A stretch of DNA of 17,911 bases from an uncultured Sphingomonadaceae bacterium. GTDB taxonomy: Bacteria; Pseudomonadota; Alphaproteobacteria; Sphingomonadales; Sphingomonadaceae. Location: positions 1 through 17,911 of the forward strand of contig CALKXX010000028.1 in NCBI GenBank assembly GCA_938003725.1, written 5' to 3'. Shown here one piece after another: positions 7,486 to 14,517 of this stretch (position 1 is the stretch's first letter; every line of letters starts with the position of its first letter). The position numbers and the translations under genes were made by a program. The notes under the pieces are model-generated. The model saw nothing but the letters and a program-made list of their open reading frames with translations. It searched no databases and was not told the origin of the DNA.

Positions 7486-8769
7486 ATGGATATTATCTCA
7501 ATTCGCGGCGGCAACAAGCTGTCCGGTACCATTCCGATTTCGGGCGCAAAGAATAGCGCTTTAACGCTTCTCCCCTGTGCGCTGCTCACCGATGAACCGG
7601 TTACGCTACGCAACCTGCCGCGGCTGGCCGATGTCGACAGTTTTGGCCATTTGCTGAACCAGCTTGGCGTCTCGACAGCTATAGAAGGATCACGCCCGGA
7701 AGATTTCGGCCGGGTGATGACACTCAAAGCCGGTATGATCACCTCGACCGAAGCGCCCTATGATATTGTGCGCAAAATGCGTGCCTCCATATTGGTGCTT
7801 GGCCCGCTTTTGGCGCGTGCGGGAGAATGCCGCGTATCGCTGCCCGGTGGCTGTGCGATTGGTAATCGCCCCATTGATCTGCATTTGAAAGTCATTGAGG
7901 CACTGGGCGCACAGATAGAAACCACCAGCGGCTATGTCACCGCGCGCCAGCCGGACGGCGGCTTGCCCGGCGGCGAATTTACCTTCCCGGTGGTCTCCGT
8001 CGGTGCCACCGAAAATGCGCTGATGGCCGCGGTTCTCGCTAATGGCACAAGCGTCCTGAAGAATGCGGCGCGCGAACCAGAAATCGTGGACCTATGTAAT
8101 ATGCTGGCTGCGATGGGCAGCGAGATTGAGGGCATTGGCTCATCGACGCTGACCATCCATGGAACCGACCGGCTACATGGGTGCACATATCGGGTGATGT
8201 CCGACCGGATTGAGGCGGGCAGCTATGCTTGTGCCGTCGGAATTGCGGGCGGCGAAGTTGACTTGCTTGCGGCCAAGGCGGATGAAATGGAAGCTACGCT
8301 GGACGCGCTGCGTCAAACCGGCCTGCATGTCGAGCCGCATGCCAAGGGCATCAAGATTGCCACCAATGGCCCACTAAAACCGCTCACATTGTCCACGGCA
8401 CCCTATCCTGGTCTAGCCACGGATATGCAGGCGCAGCTCATGGCGATGCTCTGCATGGCCGATGGCGCCAGCGTACTGACCGAAACGATATTCGAAAACC
8501 GCTATATGCACGTCCCCGAATTGAATCGGATGGGCGCAGATATTGAAACCAAGGGCCGCACGGCGGTGGTGCGCGGTGTCAAAAAACTGACCGGCGCACC
8601 TGTGATGGCCACTGATCTGCGCGCGTCGATGAGCCTGGCAATTGCCGGACTAGCCGCCGAGGGTGAGACCAAGCTGCAACGCATCTATCATCTCGATCGC
8701 GGCTATGAGCGGTTCGAAGAAAAGCTCGCTGCCGTTGGCGCAGATATTGAACGGATCAGCGGGGATTAA
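7486..8769 (+). CDS. murA: UDP-N-acetylglucosamine 1-carboxyvinyltransferase
   Basis: The 427-residue enzyme transfers enolpyruvate from PEP to UDP-GlcNAc, the first committed step of peptidoglycan synthesis in the cytoplasm. Lys22 in SGAKNSAL and the catalytic loop SLPGGCAIGNRPIDLHL are intact. Cys123 is the equivalent of E. coli Cys115, the residue alkylated by fosfomycin, so intrinsic resistance by a Cys-to-Asp change is not present. The inverted alpha/beta barrel repeats are complete: the C-terminal TDMQAQLMAM, ENRYMHVPELNRMGA and DLRASMSLAIAGLAAEG segments are family-typical. The ATG follows CTAGAGC with no strong ribosome-binding site. The flanking genes are accessory, not the usual division and cell wall cluster. 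Confidence 0.96.
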   Translation: MDIISIRGGNKLSGTIPISGAKNSALTLLPCALLTDEPVTLRNLPRLADVDSFGHLLNQLGVSTAIEGSRPEDFGRVMTLKAGMITSTEAPYDIVRKMRASILVLGPLLARAGECRVSLPGGCAIGNRPIDLHLKVIEALGAQIETTSGYVTARQPDGGLPGGEFTFPVVSVGATENALMAAVLANGTSVLKNAAREPEIVDLCNMLAAMGSEIEGIGSSTLTIHGTDRLHGCTYRVMSDRIEAGSYACAVGIAGGEVDLLAAKADEMEATLDALRQTGLHVEPHAKGIKIATNGPLKPLTLSTAPYPGLATDMQAQLMAMLCMADGASVLTETIFENRYMHVPELNRMGADIETKGRTAVVRGVKKLTGAPVMATDLRASMSLAIAGLAAEGETKLQRIYHLDRGYERFEEKLAAVGADIERISGD

Positions 8770-8796
8770 CACGCCCGGTGTCTCGACACCAGCGTG
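8770..8796 (+). terminator. Two-part hairpin directly after the murA stop
   Basis: CACGC pairs with GCGTG (8770-8774 / 8792-8796) around an inner GGTGT-CTCG-ACACC stem, with a small asymmetric internal loop. It begins at the base after the TAA, but no T-run follows, so intrinsic termination is unproven; it could protect the 3' end of the transcript. Confidence 0.35.
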
Positions 8797-8832
8797 AGTC
8801 GAATAGTCCTTCCCGCTAGCATTTATGGCAGC

Positions 8833-8861
8833 TTGCATATCACCCGCATTTGCCGTGTAGT
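8833..8861 (+). promoter_or_regulatory. Low-confidence promoter for the P450 operon
   Basis: TTGCAT (8833-8838) and TGTAGT (8856-8861) are 17 bases apart. A start near 8868 would leave a 23-base leader containing GGAGAGGA before the ATG at 8891. Both boxes are imperfect, but this is the best pair in the 120-base gap. Confidence 0.25.
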
Positions 8862-8890
8862 CTCTCTCATAAAACGGAGAGGACAAGTCC

Positions 8891-9301
8891 ATGTTTTCAG
8901 GACCTATCGAAGACCGGTTAGCTATCCGGGAATTGCATGACAGCTATTGCGATGCGGTATTGCGCAAAGACCCGGATGACTGGGGCGCGTTGTGGACACA
9001 AGATGCCGTCTGGTCCCTGATGGGCACCGAAGTTGTCGGGCAAGAGAATATCGTCAATCTGTGGAACGGAGCGATGAGCGCATTTGATGCTGTCAGCTTT
9101 GTCGGTATCCCCGCCAGTATGGAGATAACCGGAAACACCGCTTCCGGGCGCTATCAAACGCATGAGATTCTGGTCGAGAAGGGCGAACCGCGCATAGCGG
9201 GCGGGCGCTATGATGACGAGTTCGTCAAGATTGATGGCCAATGGCTGTACAGCAAACGTATTTTCAACGTCGTCGCACAGCTCGGCGGGAACAAGCTTTA
9301 G
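8891..9301 (+). CDS. NTF2-like / SnoaL-like small protein, first gene of the P450 operon
   Basis: The 136-residue product has the cone-shaped NTF2-like fold pattern: N-terminal helices (EDRLAIRELHDSYCDAVLRKD), WTQDAVW, a central strand block, and the ending GRYDDEFVKIDGQW followed by YSKRIFNVV. Relatives include scytalone dehydratase, ketosteroid isomerase, SnoaL cyclases and ring-hydroxylating dioxygenase beta subunits, so the fold is assignable but the reaction is not. It has a strong ribosome-binding site (GGAGAGGA). Only 13 bases separate it from the ABM-domain gene, and all four genes to 11708 run the same way with 13-17-base gaps, so they should be one transcript. A role in binding or isomerising the P450/SDR substrate is inference. 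Confidence 0.85.
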   Translation: MFSGPIEDRLAIRELHDSYCDAVLRKDPDDWGALWTQDAVWSLMGTEVVGQENIVNLWNGAMSAFDAVSFVGIPASMEITGNTASGRYQTHEILVEKGEPRIAGGRYDDEFVKIDGQWLYSKRIFNVVAQLGGNKL

Positions 9302-9314
9302 GAGAAATATAGTC

Positions 9315-9656
9315 ATGGCGAAAATTCTGATTGCGGCACATATTGATGTCGATCCGGCGCAGCGCGAAGAATGCCTGAAAACCGGACAGCCCTATATTGA
9401 CGGCGCACTGACCCAGGAAGGGTGCCTGTGTTACAGCTGGTGTGCGGATCTGCATAATCCGGCGCGGATCGAAGTGTTTGAGGAATGGACCGGCGAAGAG
9501 GCGCTAGCCCAGCATTTTCAGGATGTGCACTATGCCAGCATGCGTGATCATATTGGCAAGTTCGGACTGACAGGTGCGGTAAGTGCCAAATACCGCGTCG
9601 ATGCCGAAGCGCCGGTTTACAATGAACAGGGTGAACCCACTCCCTCTTTTGACTAA
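9315..9656 (+). CDS. Antibiotic-biosynthesis-monooxygenase (ABM) domain protein
   Basis: The 113-residue product has a ferredoxin-like dimeric alpha/beta barrel (ABM/YgiN type) over about residues 3-75: KILIAAHIDVDP, then a helix, then CLCYSWCADLHNPARIEVFEEWTGEEAL and HFQDVHYASM. Family members include cofactor-free monooxygenases, quinol oxygenases, haem-binding proteins and proteins with no proven catalysis. The helical histidine and tryptophan typical of the family are visible (EEWTGEEALAQHF). The start at 9315 was chosen because AGGAG lies 10 bases upstream. It sits second in the P450 operon, 17 bases before the P450 start, so it probably acts on the same compound or protects the cell from its product; this is inference. 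Confidence 0.83.
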   Translation: MAKILIAAHIDVDPAQREECLKTGQPYIDGALTQEGCLCYSWCADLHNPARIEVFEEWTGEEALAQHFQDVHYASMRDHIGKFGLTGAVSAKYRVDAEAPVYNEQGEPTPSFD

Positions 9657-9673
9657 TATTGCGATAGGAAAAT

Positions 9674-10924
9674 ATGATGAACGATGTAGCGGCTAAATCT
9701 CTTTTTCAGCCCGACATACTGGTAGATCCATTCGAATTCTATGAGGACAATCGCTCGAAGAACCCAGTGTTTCAGGATGAAGCGACAGGGGCCTATATTG
9801 TTCTGGACTATGACCTGATCAGCGAAGCCGTCGGCAGGCTGGATGACTTTTCGAATAACTTTCAGGCGCTTCTCTCTGGCGAAAAGGCGGGAGACGCACC
9901 CGTTAAAGACGAAGAGCTGGATGCGATTGTCGAAAAAGGCTGGCCGCAGGTTGATACATTGCTCACCGCCGACCAACCGCGCCACACGCGGTTCCGCAAG
10001 CTGGTCAATCTCGCTTTTTCCATGCCCAAGGTGAACAAGCTGGAAGACAACATGCGGGAAATGTCGAACGAATTGATCGACACATTTATCGATAAGGGCG
10101 AATGCGAATTTGTGAGCGAATATGCGGTTCCCATGCCGGTCAGAACCATTGCCGGGCAGCTCGGCCTTGACCGCGCCGATGCCGGGACGATCAAACGCTG
10201 GACCAATGCATTTGTAGACCGGCTGTCCGGTATGATGACCCGTGAACGGCAACTGGAAACCGCACGGGAGGTTGTTGATTACCAGCACACCCTCAAAGCC
10301 AATATGGACGACCGCCGCAAACAACCGCAACAGGATATCTTATCCGATCTGGTCAATGCACAGGTCGATGGCGAACGCCCGCTGGACGACGCAGAGTCGC
10401 TATCCATTGTCCAGCAACTGATGGTGGCCGGCAATGAAACTACGACTGCGGCCCTGGCCGAGGGTATGCGCCTGTTCGCCACCAACCCGGATCAATATAA
10501 AAAGATTCAGGAAGACCCCTCGCTGATACCCAATGCTGTTGAGGAAGTGCTGCGTATGTCGAGCGGGTCATCTGGTATTTGGCGCGTTATGCACCGCGAT
10601 GCCGAACTGGGCGGTGTGAAACTACCCAAAGGCGCGATGGTAATGATGCGCTATCACGCGGCCAATCGCGATCCAAAACAGTTTGAGAATCCGAATGAAT
10701 TTCAGGTGGATCGTAAAAATGCCCGTACCCACCTCGCCTTTGGCAAAGGTATTCATATGTGTGTTGGCAATATGCTTTCTCGCAAGGAAATGACGGTATC
10801 TTTTCAGCAGTTTGCCGAGCGTATCGACAATTGGCAGGTCGCGGACGGCGCGGAGCTGTCCTATCCTCCCAACATGATGTTACGCGGCCTGACGTCCTTA
10901 CCGCTTACATTTAACAAAAAATAA
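9674..10924 (+). CDS. Cytochrome P450 monooxygenase
   Basis: The 416-residue product is a soluble bacterial class I P450 of standard length with all hallmarks intact. The C-helix segment is DQPRHTRFRKLVNLAFS (about 103-119). The I-helix oxygen-activation motif AGNETTT is at 252-258, the ExxR pair is Glu291/Arg294, and the haem loop FGKGIHMCVG places the thiolate ligand at Cys363. P450s of this kind hydroxylate terpenoids, steroids, fatty acids or aromatics; I cannot assign a CYP family or substrate by eye. No ferredoxin or ferredoxin reductase gene is in the window, so electrons must come from partners encoded elsewhere. Two ATGs occur in tandem (9674, 9677) behind ATAGGAAAAT, so the true start could be one codon later. 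It is third in the operon and 13 bases before the SDR. Confidence 0.95.
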   Translation: MMNDVAAKSLFQPDILVDPFEFYEDNRSKNPVFQDEATGAYIVLDYDLISEAVGRLDDFSNNFQALLSGEKAGDAPVKDEELDAIVEKGWPQVDTLLTADQPRHTRFRKLVNLAFSMPKVNKLEDNMREMSNELIDTFIDKGECEFVSEYAVPMPVRTIAGQLGLDRADAGTIKRWTNAFVDRLSGMMTRERQLETAREVVDYQHTLKANMDDRRKQPQQDILSDLVNAQVDGERPLDDAESLSIVQQLMVAGNETTTAALAEGMRLFATNPDQYKKIQEDPSLIPNAVEEVLRMSSGSSGIWRVMHRDAELGGVKLPKGAMVMMRYHAANRDPKQFENPNEFQVDRKNARTHLAFGKGIHMCVGNMLSRKEMTVSFQQFAERIDNWQVADGAELSYPPNMMLRGLTSLPLTFNKK

Positions 10925-10937
10925 GGAGCGGCACCAC

Positions 10938-11708
10938 ATGGGCATGATGGATGGAAAAGTAGCACTAATTTCCGGCGGAGCAGAGGGCATAGGCGGCACG
11001 GCAGGACGGCGGTTTGTCGAAGAAGGCGGTTCTGTCATGCTCGGCGATATCCAGTTGGAAAAGGCACAAGACCATGCGGAATCATTGGGTGATCGCGCCG
11101 CCGCGACCAAGCTTGATGTGCGTGATCTGGACCAATGGGAGAGCGCCGTTGCTGCGACCAAAGCAAAATTTGGCAAGTTGACGACGCTGTTCAATGTTGC
11201 GGGTATTTCCGAACCCGGGTCAGTCGACGAAGTTGATCTCGAAAGCTGGAACCGGACCATTGATATCAATCTGCACGGGACCTTTAACGGGTGCCGTATC
11301 GGCTTACCGGCCATTATTGAAAGCGGCGAAGACGGTGCAATCGTCAATATTGGTTCGATGCTGGCGATGCGCCCCGGTGCGCAATTTGCAGCCTATTGCG
11401 CCAGCAAGGCGGCGGTAACATCGATGAGCAAATCGCTCGCCCTGCACTGCGCGGCAGAGAAATATCCTGTACGCGTCAACACCGTGCATCCCGGCGCGAT
11501 TGATACGCCAATGTATCAGCGTTATCTGGCCGCCTATCCCGGACCACATGACGAAGCGGTAGAAGTCTTCAACCGCAACCACCCGATCAATCGGGTTGGA
11601 CAGGCCGAGGAAGTTGCCAATGCGATGCTTTGGCTGGCCAGCGACCAGTCTAGCTTCACCACTGCCAATGATATTACCGTCGATGGCGGCGGCAGTTACC
11701 GCGAATGA
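10938..11708 (+). CDS. Short-chain dehydrogenase/reductase (classical SDR)
   Basis: The 256-residue oxidoreductase has a complete classical SDR set. The nucleotide-binding glycines are in SGGAEGIGG (Gly13, 17, 19), followed by LDVRD. FNVAG replaces the usual NNAG. The catalytic residues are Ser140 (NIGSM), Tyr153 and Lys157 (YCASK). The segment HPGAIDTPMYQRY and the ending ITVDGGGSYRE are typical of the 250-residue SDRs that oxidise secondary alcohols with NAD. The acidic residue after strand 2 (MLGDIQ) favours NAD(H) over NADP(H). A strong AAGGAG precedes the ATG, overlapping the P450 stop region. As the last gene of the operon, it plausibly oxidises the alcohol made by the P450 to a ketone; the substrate is unknown. 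Confidence 0.93.
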   Translation: MGMMDGKVALISGGAEGIGGTAGRRFVEEGGSVMLGDIQLEKAQDHAESLGDRAAATKLDVRDLDQWESAVAATKAKFGKLTTLFNVAGISEPGSVDEVDLESWNRTIDINLHGTFNGCRIGLPAIIESGEDGAIVNIGSMLAMRPGAQFAAYCASKAAVTSMSKSLALHCAAEKYPVRVNTVHPGAIDTPMYQRYLAAYPGPHDEAVEVFNRNHPINRVGQAEEVANAMLWLASDQSSFTTANDITVDGGGSYRE

Positions 11709-11738
11709 AGCGCCCGAAAAAAAACGCGCTATCGATAT

Positions 11739-11764
11739 AAAAAAGGGGTGGCCGAAGCCACCCC
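11739..11764 (-). terminator. Strong intrinsic terminator with UUCG tetraloop, minus strand
   Basis: Read on the minus strand, GGGGTGGC - TTCG - GCCACCCC is a perfect 8-base-pair stem capped by a very stable UUCG loop and followed by six T. It lies about 57 bases beyond the stop of the minus-strand lipoprotein gene, which it should terminate. On the plus strand the same hairpin follows the SDR but lacks a T-run (AATTGCG), so it may only partly stop the P450 operon. Confidence 0.8.
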
Positions 11765-11821
11765 AATTGCGCCGAATGATGTGAAATGCGAAATATCCGG
11801 CGTCGGTAATTTCTGCGCTAA

Positions 11822-12613
11822 TTAACGGCCGTTGCTGGCAACGATATCGACCGCAGTGCCACCGCCGGAACGTTTGTTGAGGGTGATGACAAAAGCGCCA
11901 TCATCATCACCGCGGGTTCCGCCAAGCACATGCTCACCGCCGCGCAAAAGATATTCGGCACTATAACCGCCGCGTTTTGCCTGGGTATAATAATAGTCGA
12001 CCACGCTTTTCATCGGAGATGCGGTGGTAAAGCTAACCACGCGAAGGTCACATTTGCCGCCTTCAACGCCGGCTGCTTCTTGAACATTTGCTTTTGGATA
12101 TACGGGAAATTCCGGCGGCATGCGGTTCGCCCATGCCATGCTGTAATCCAGCTTCTGATCACAAGTGCCTTTTCCGCGCTGCGCATATTGTGCGTCCGCC
12201 TTTGCACCTAATGTTACACCTTCAGAGCCGGCGCATGAGGAACATTCGTCATCTGATGTCATTTGGCGCGGTTTTGGTGCGCTCAGCATTTTTCCCGACA
12301 ATTGCGCTCCGGCTGCCGCTTTTCCGCCTTCCGCTGCGCCAGCATAGCTCGCCCCTGGAGGGACAGAGCCATCAATGGCACCATTGGCCCCGCGTATCGC
12401 ATTTCCATTGGCTTGGTCCGTCAATTCCGGGTCGACCAAAATCGAGTCCTCAAGCGCATCGTTCATCGCTGGATCTGCCGTTGGATCGGTCAGATTATCA
12501 TCCAACTCTGCCAGTTCCGCCTCATTACCTTCGTTGGTTCCGCAAGCGGCCAACGTCAACGGCAACGCGAAAGCGGTCGCGGTCAGCAAAATGGAACGGG
12601 AAATATGTGTCAT
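11822..12613 (-). CDS. Cysteine-containing lipoprotein of unknown function
   Basis: The 263-residue protein begins with a textbook lipoprotein signal (THISRSILLTATAFALPLTL, lipobox LAAC, Cys24). Residue +2 is Gly, consistent with outer-membrane sorting. Residues 28-65 are very acidic (EAELAELDDNLTDPTADP), an unstructured tether. A CSSC motif occurs at about 123-126 in DDECSSCAGSEG, and two more cysteines lie in KGTCDQ and GGKCDLR. The C-terminal part has the pattern PEFPVYPKA - VVSFTTASPMKSVVDYYYTQAKRGGYSAE, seen in small periplasmic domains of unknown role. I do not recognise a named family. AGGAG is 9 bases before the ATG. It has its own strong terminator and lies 126 bases downstream of the DUF1330 stop, so it is probably independently transcribed. 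Confidence 0.82.
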   Translation of the reverse strand: MTHISRSILLTATAFALPLTLAACGTNEGNEAELAELDDNLTDPTADPAMNDALEDSILVDPELTDQANGNAIRGANGAIDGSVPPGASYAGAAEGGKAAAGAQLSGKMLSAPKPRQMTSDDECSSCAGSEGVTLGAKADAQYAQRGKGTCDQKLDYSMAWANRMPPEFPVYPKANVQEAAGVEGGKCDLRVVSFTTASPMKSVVDYYYTQAKRGGYSAEYLLRGGEHVLGGTRGDDDGAFVITLNKRSGGGTAVDIVASNGR

Positions 12614-12739
12614 GCGCTATTGCTCCTGAATATGCGGGAGTAATGCGTCGAAAAGCGTTAATAATCCGTTAGGGAATGTGGTTAAACCGGATATGTTTCG
12701 TTAACTTCTCGTCCCATTTCGGGATTCGATGGAAAGCCT

Positions 12740-13177
12740 TTAACCAAAACCATCCGGACCGTCGATTTCGCCGAAACGGATCAGCCTGGATGTCTGTACA
12801 GCGGCCTGACGATTGACCACCGCCTTCTTATATTCCGGATCGGTTATCATCTCCAGAAACGCGCCGCTATTCGGGTACCGGGCGATAAAGCTGGTATCCC
12901 ACTGTTTATCATCCGGACCGATCAGCATGGATTCCATTTTCCCGCGCCAGACAATGGTGCCGCCGACACGTTTGAAAATTGGCCCGCTGGTCTTGCCATA
13001 TTCTTCATAGGCGCGCGCTCCGGTCCAGTTTTGCTGCCCATTTGGATGGTCGGCCGGATATTCGGCATCCGTGCGAAAGCGCAAAAGATTAAGCATGTTG
13101 ATAGGTACATCGCGCGGCAATGCCTTGAATGCGTCAAAGCTCTCTCGCGTCGGATCTAAGTAGATATCATCAGCCAT
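12740..13177 (-). CDS. DUF1330-like dimeric alpha/beta-barrel protein
   Basis: The ~145-residue cytoplasmic protein has the DUF1330-type pattern: PINMLNLLRFR, an AYEEYGKTSGPIFKRVGG helix-strand unit, then VWRGKMESMLIGP, FIARYPNSGAFLEMITDPEY and RQAAVQTSRLIRF. Proteins of this group adopt a ferredoxin-like fold similar to ABM/EthD domains; no reaction is established. Two ATGs are adjacent (13180 and 13177). GGAAA lies only 1-2 bases before the first, so I favour the second, which gives better spacing. It is divergent from the small membrane-protein gene across about 107 bases. Its fold resembles that of the ABM protein in the P450 operon 3 kb away, but it is on the other strand and separated by the lipoprotein gene, so a shared pathway is only a guess. 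Confidence 0.82.
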   Translation of the reverse strand: MADDIYLDPTRESFDAFKALPRDVPINMLNLLRFRTDAEYPADHPNGQQNWTGARAYEEYGKTSGPIFKRVGGTIVWRGKMESMLIGPDDKQWDTSFIARYPNSGAFLEMITDPEYKKAVVNRQAAVQTSRLIRFGEIDGPDGFG

Positions 13178-13249
13178 CATGTTTCCTTTTCCTAGCTATG
13201 TTTGAGCATATAGCGACAGAAAAATATAGCAACGGCCGGGCACCACTAC

Positions 13250-13278
13250 TTGAAAATATGGTGCGCTATGCATATAAT
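13250..13278 (+). promoter_or_regulatory. Near-consensus promoter giving a leaderless transcript
   Basis: TTGAAA (13250-13255) and a perfect TATAAT (13273-13278) are exactly 17 bases apart. The expected +1, seven bases after the last T of TATAAT, is 13285, the A of the ATG of the small membrane-protein gene. This is the best sigma-70-type promoter in the window. Confidence 0.75.
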
Positions 13279-13284
13279 ACAGCT

Positions 13285-13506
13285 ATGGCTAATATAATTT
13301 CTATCCTCATTGGTATCGTCGCCTTGGTTCTCGCATTTATCGGCTTGGTGCCGCTCCTTGGCTGGACCAATTGGTTGATCTTGCCCATTGCCGGCGTTGG
13401 CGCTCTGTTTGGGCTGATTTCATCGAAAAGTAGCGGTATGTATTTCTGTTTGATCGTGATCGGAATTTGCGCGTTCCGGCTCTGGATCGGCGGCGGCATT
13501 ATCTAG
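13285..13506 (+). CDS. Small membrane protein of 73 residues, probably leaderless
   Basis: The product is almost entirely hydrophobic. Likely membrane helices are at about 3-24 (IISILIGIVALVLAFIGLVP), 29-46 (around WLILPIAGVGALFGLI) and 51-70 (YFCLIVIGICAFRLWIGGG), with a short SSKSSG turn between the last two. I do not recognise a family; similar small alphaproteobacterial membrane proteins are annotated only as hypothetical. The ATG at 13285 has no Shine-Dalgarno sequence and coincides with the predicted transcription start. Upstream in-frame starts would lie before the promoter and add a non-hydrophobic, implausible leader. It is divergent from the DUF1330 gene and 60 bases upstream of rarD. 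Confidence 0.75.
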   Translation: MANIISILIGIVALVLAFIGLVPLLGWTNWLILPIAGVGALFGLISSKSSGMYFCLIVIGICAFRLWIGGGII

Positions 13507-13542
13507 CCCACTTTCTCTCGACGAAACTATTTGCCCCGATGA

Positions 13543-13564
13543 CACGGCGCGCCTAAGCGCCGTG
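13543..13564 (+). promoter_or_regulatory. Hairpin abutting the rarD start codon
   Basis: CACGGCGC - GCCTAA - GCGCCGTG is a perfect 8-base-pair GC-rich stem ending two bases before the ATG at 13567. No T-run follows, so it is not a typical terminator. It covers the region where a ribosome-binding site would lie and could lower rarD translation, or be a copy of an intergenic palindromic repeat. Confidence 0.45.
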
Positions 13565-13566
13565 GG

Positions 13567-14475
13567 ATGACGTCTTCAATATCCGCAACCCGCACCGGGA
13601 TGATTCAGGCACTTCTGGCTTGTCTGTTCTGGGGCGTGATGCCGATATATTTCAAACTGCTGCAAAGCGTTCCAGCACTAGAGGTCGTTTCCCATCGGAT
13701 CATCTGGTCCGTGCCGCTATTGCTCCTGATCCTATGGCTGCGCAAAAATCTGTCGGGCTTAAAGATCGCGCTATCGGATTCCAAAACACGTCTCTATTTG
13801 CTGACGAGTGCGATATTGGTCGGCACCAACTGGTTGATTTATGTCTGGGCCGTCCAAGAGAGCCATATCCTGGCGGCAAGTCTTGGTTATTTTGTGAGTC
13901 CCCTGCTGAGCGTTTTTCTCGGCGCGCTTGTGCTCAAAGAGAAGCTTTCCAAAAATCAATGGATCGCGATTTCTATCGTCGCTCTGGGTGTTTCGATATT
14001 GGCTGTGCAAGCCTGGCAAACATTGTGGATCAGCATGGCATTGGCCGGGTCCTGGAGTCTTTACAGTCTGGTCCGCAAATTGGCCCCGGTTGGCCCTATG
14101 GTTGGACTGACGGTTGAAACCGGTTTGCTCTTCCCACTCTTTCTGGCCTATTTCTTGTGGCTGTCCACTTCCGGTGCTGAAATCGGTTTCGGCCAATCCT
14201 GGTCCATTGACATATTGCTGATGGGCGGCGCGATCATGACCGCAATTCCGCTGCTGCTCTTTGCTTCCGCCGTGCAAAAGATCAGCCTGACTGTAATGGG
14301 CCTATTGCAATATCTGGCCCCAAGCCTGCAATTTATCATCGCCGCGTTTTTCTATGATGAACCGCTGACCCTATCCCATATTATTTGCTTCGCGCTTATC
14401 TGGATCAGCATCGCCATTTTTTCTGCCGACGCGTTATTTGGCAAACCATCAACGACAGCGAAAGAGATGGCATAG
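13567..14475 (+). CDS. rarD: RarD-type EamA/DMT-superfamily transporter
   Basis: The 302-residue inner-membrane protein has about ten hydrophobic helices, the size of E. coli RarD. RarD-specific segments are LLACLFWGVMPIYFKLL (about 15-31), VSHRIIWSVPLLL, and the motif NWLIYVWAVQESHILAASLG leading into YFVSPLLSV. The C-terminal half has LLQYLAPSLQFIIAAFFYDEPL, the typical end of the EamA repeat. RarD was named for an effect on chloramphenicol sensitivity; its physiological substrate is uncertain. The ATG at 13567 makes the N-terminus the usual length, but an in-frame ATG at 13600, preceded by CACCGGG, is an alternative and would escape the hairpin at 13543-13564. Confidence 0.9.
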   Translation: MTSSISATRTGMIQALLACLFWGVMPIYFKLLQSVPALEVVSHRIIWSVPLLLLILWLRKNLSGLKIALSDSKTRLYLLTSAILVGTNWLIYVWAVQESHILAASLGYFVSPLLSVFLGALVLKEKLSKNQWIAISIVALGVSILAVQAWQTLWISMALAGSWSLYSLVRKLAPVGPMVGLTVETGLLFPLFLAYFLWLSTSGAEIGFGQSWSIDILLMGGAIMTAIPLLLFASAVQKISLTVMGLLQYLAPSLQFIIAAFFYDEPLTLSHIICFALIWISIAIFSADALFGKPSTTAKEMA

Positions 14476-14482
14476 CGCCGTC

Positions 14483-14511
14483 TTTCAATCGGCACGGAAC
14501 ATCCCTATCTA
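14483..14511 (+). promoter_or_regulatory. Very tentative promoter before the ygfZ-like gene
   Basis: TTTCAA (14483-14488) and TATCTA (14506-14511) are 17 bases apart, placing +1 on the ATG at 14518. Each box matches consensus at only 3 of 6 bases; transcription from rarD is equally possible (42-base gap). Confidence 0.2.
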
Positions 14512-14517
14512 TAGGCC

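Noticed and set aside
9653..10330. 225-codon open frame on the minus strand within the P450 gene
   Set aside because: Antisense to a P450 whose motifs are continuous; composition is an artefact of the real frame.
13129..13284. N-terminal extension of the small membrane protein
   Set aside because: It runs antisense over the DUF1330 start and begins before the strong promoter; the residues are not protein-like.
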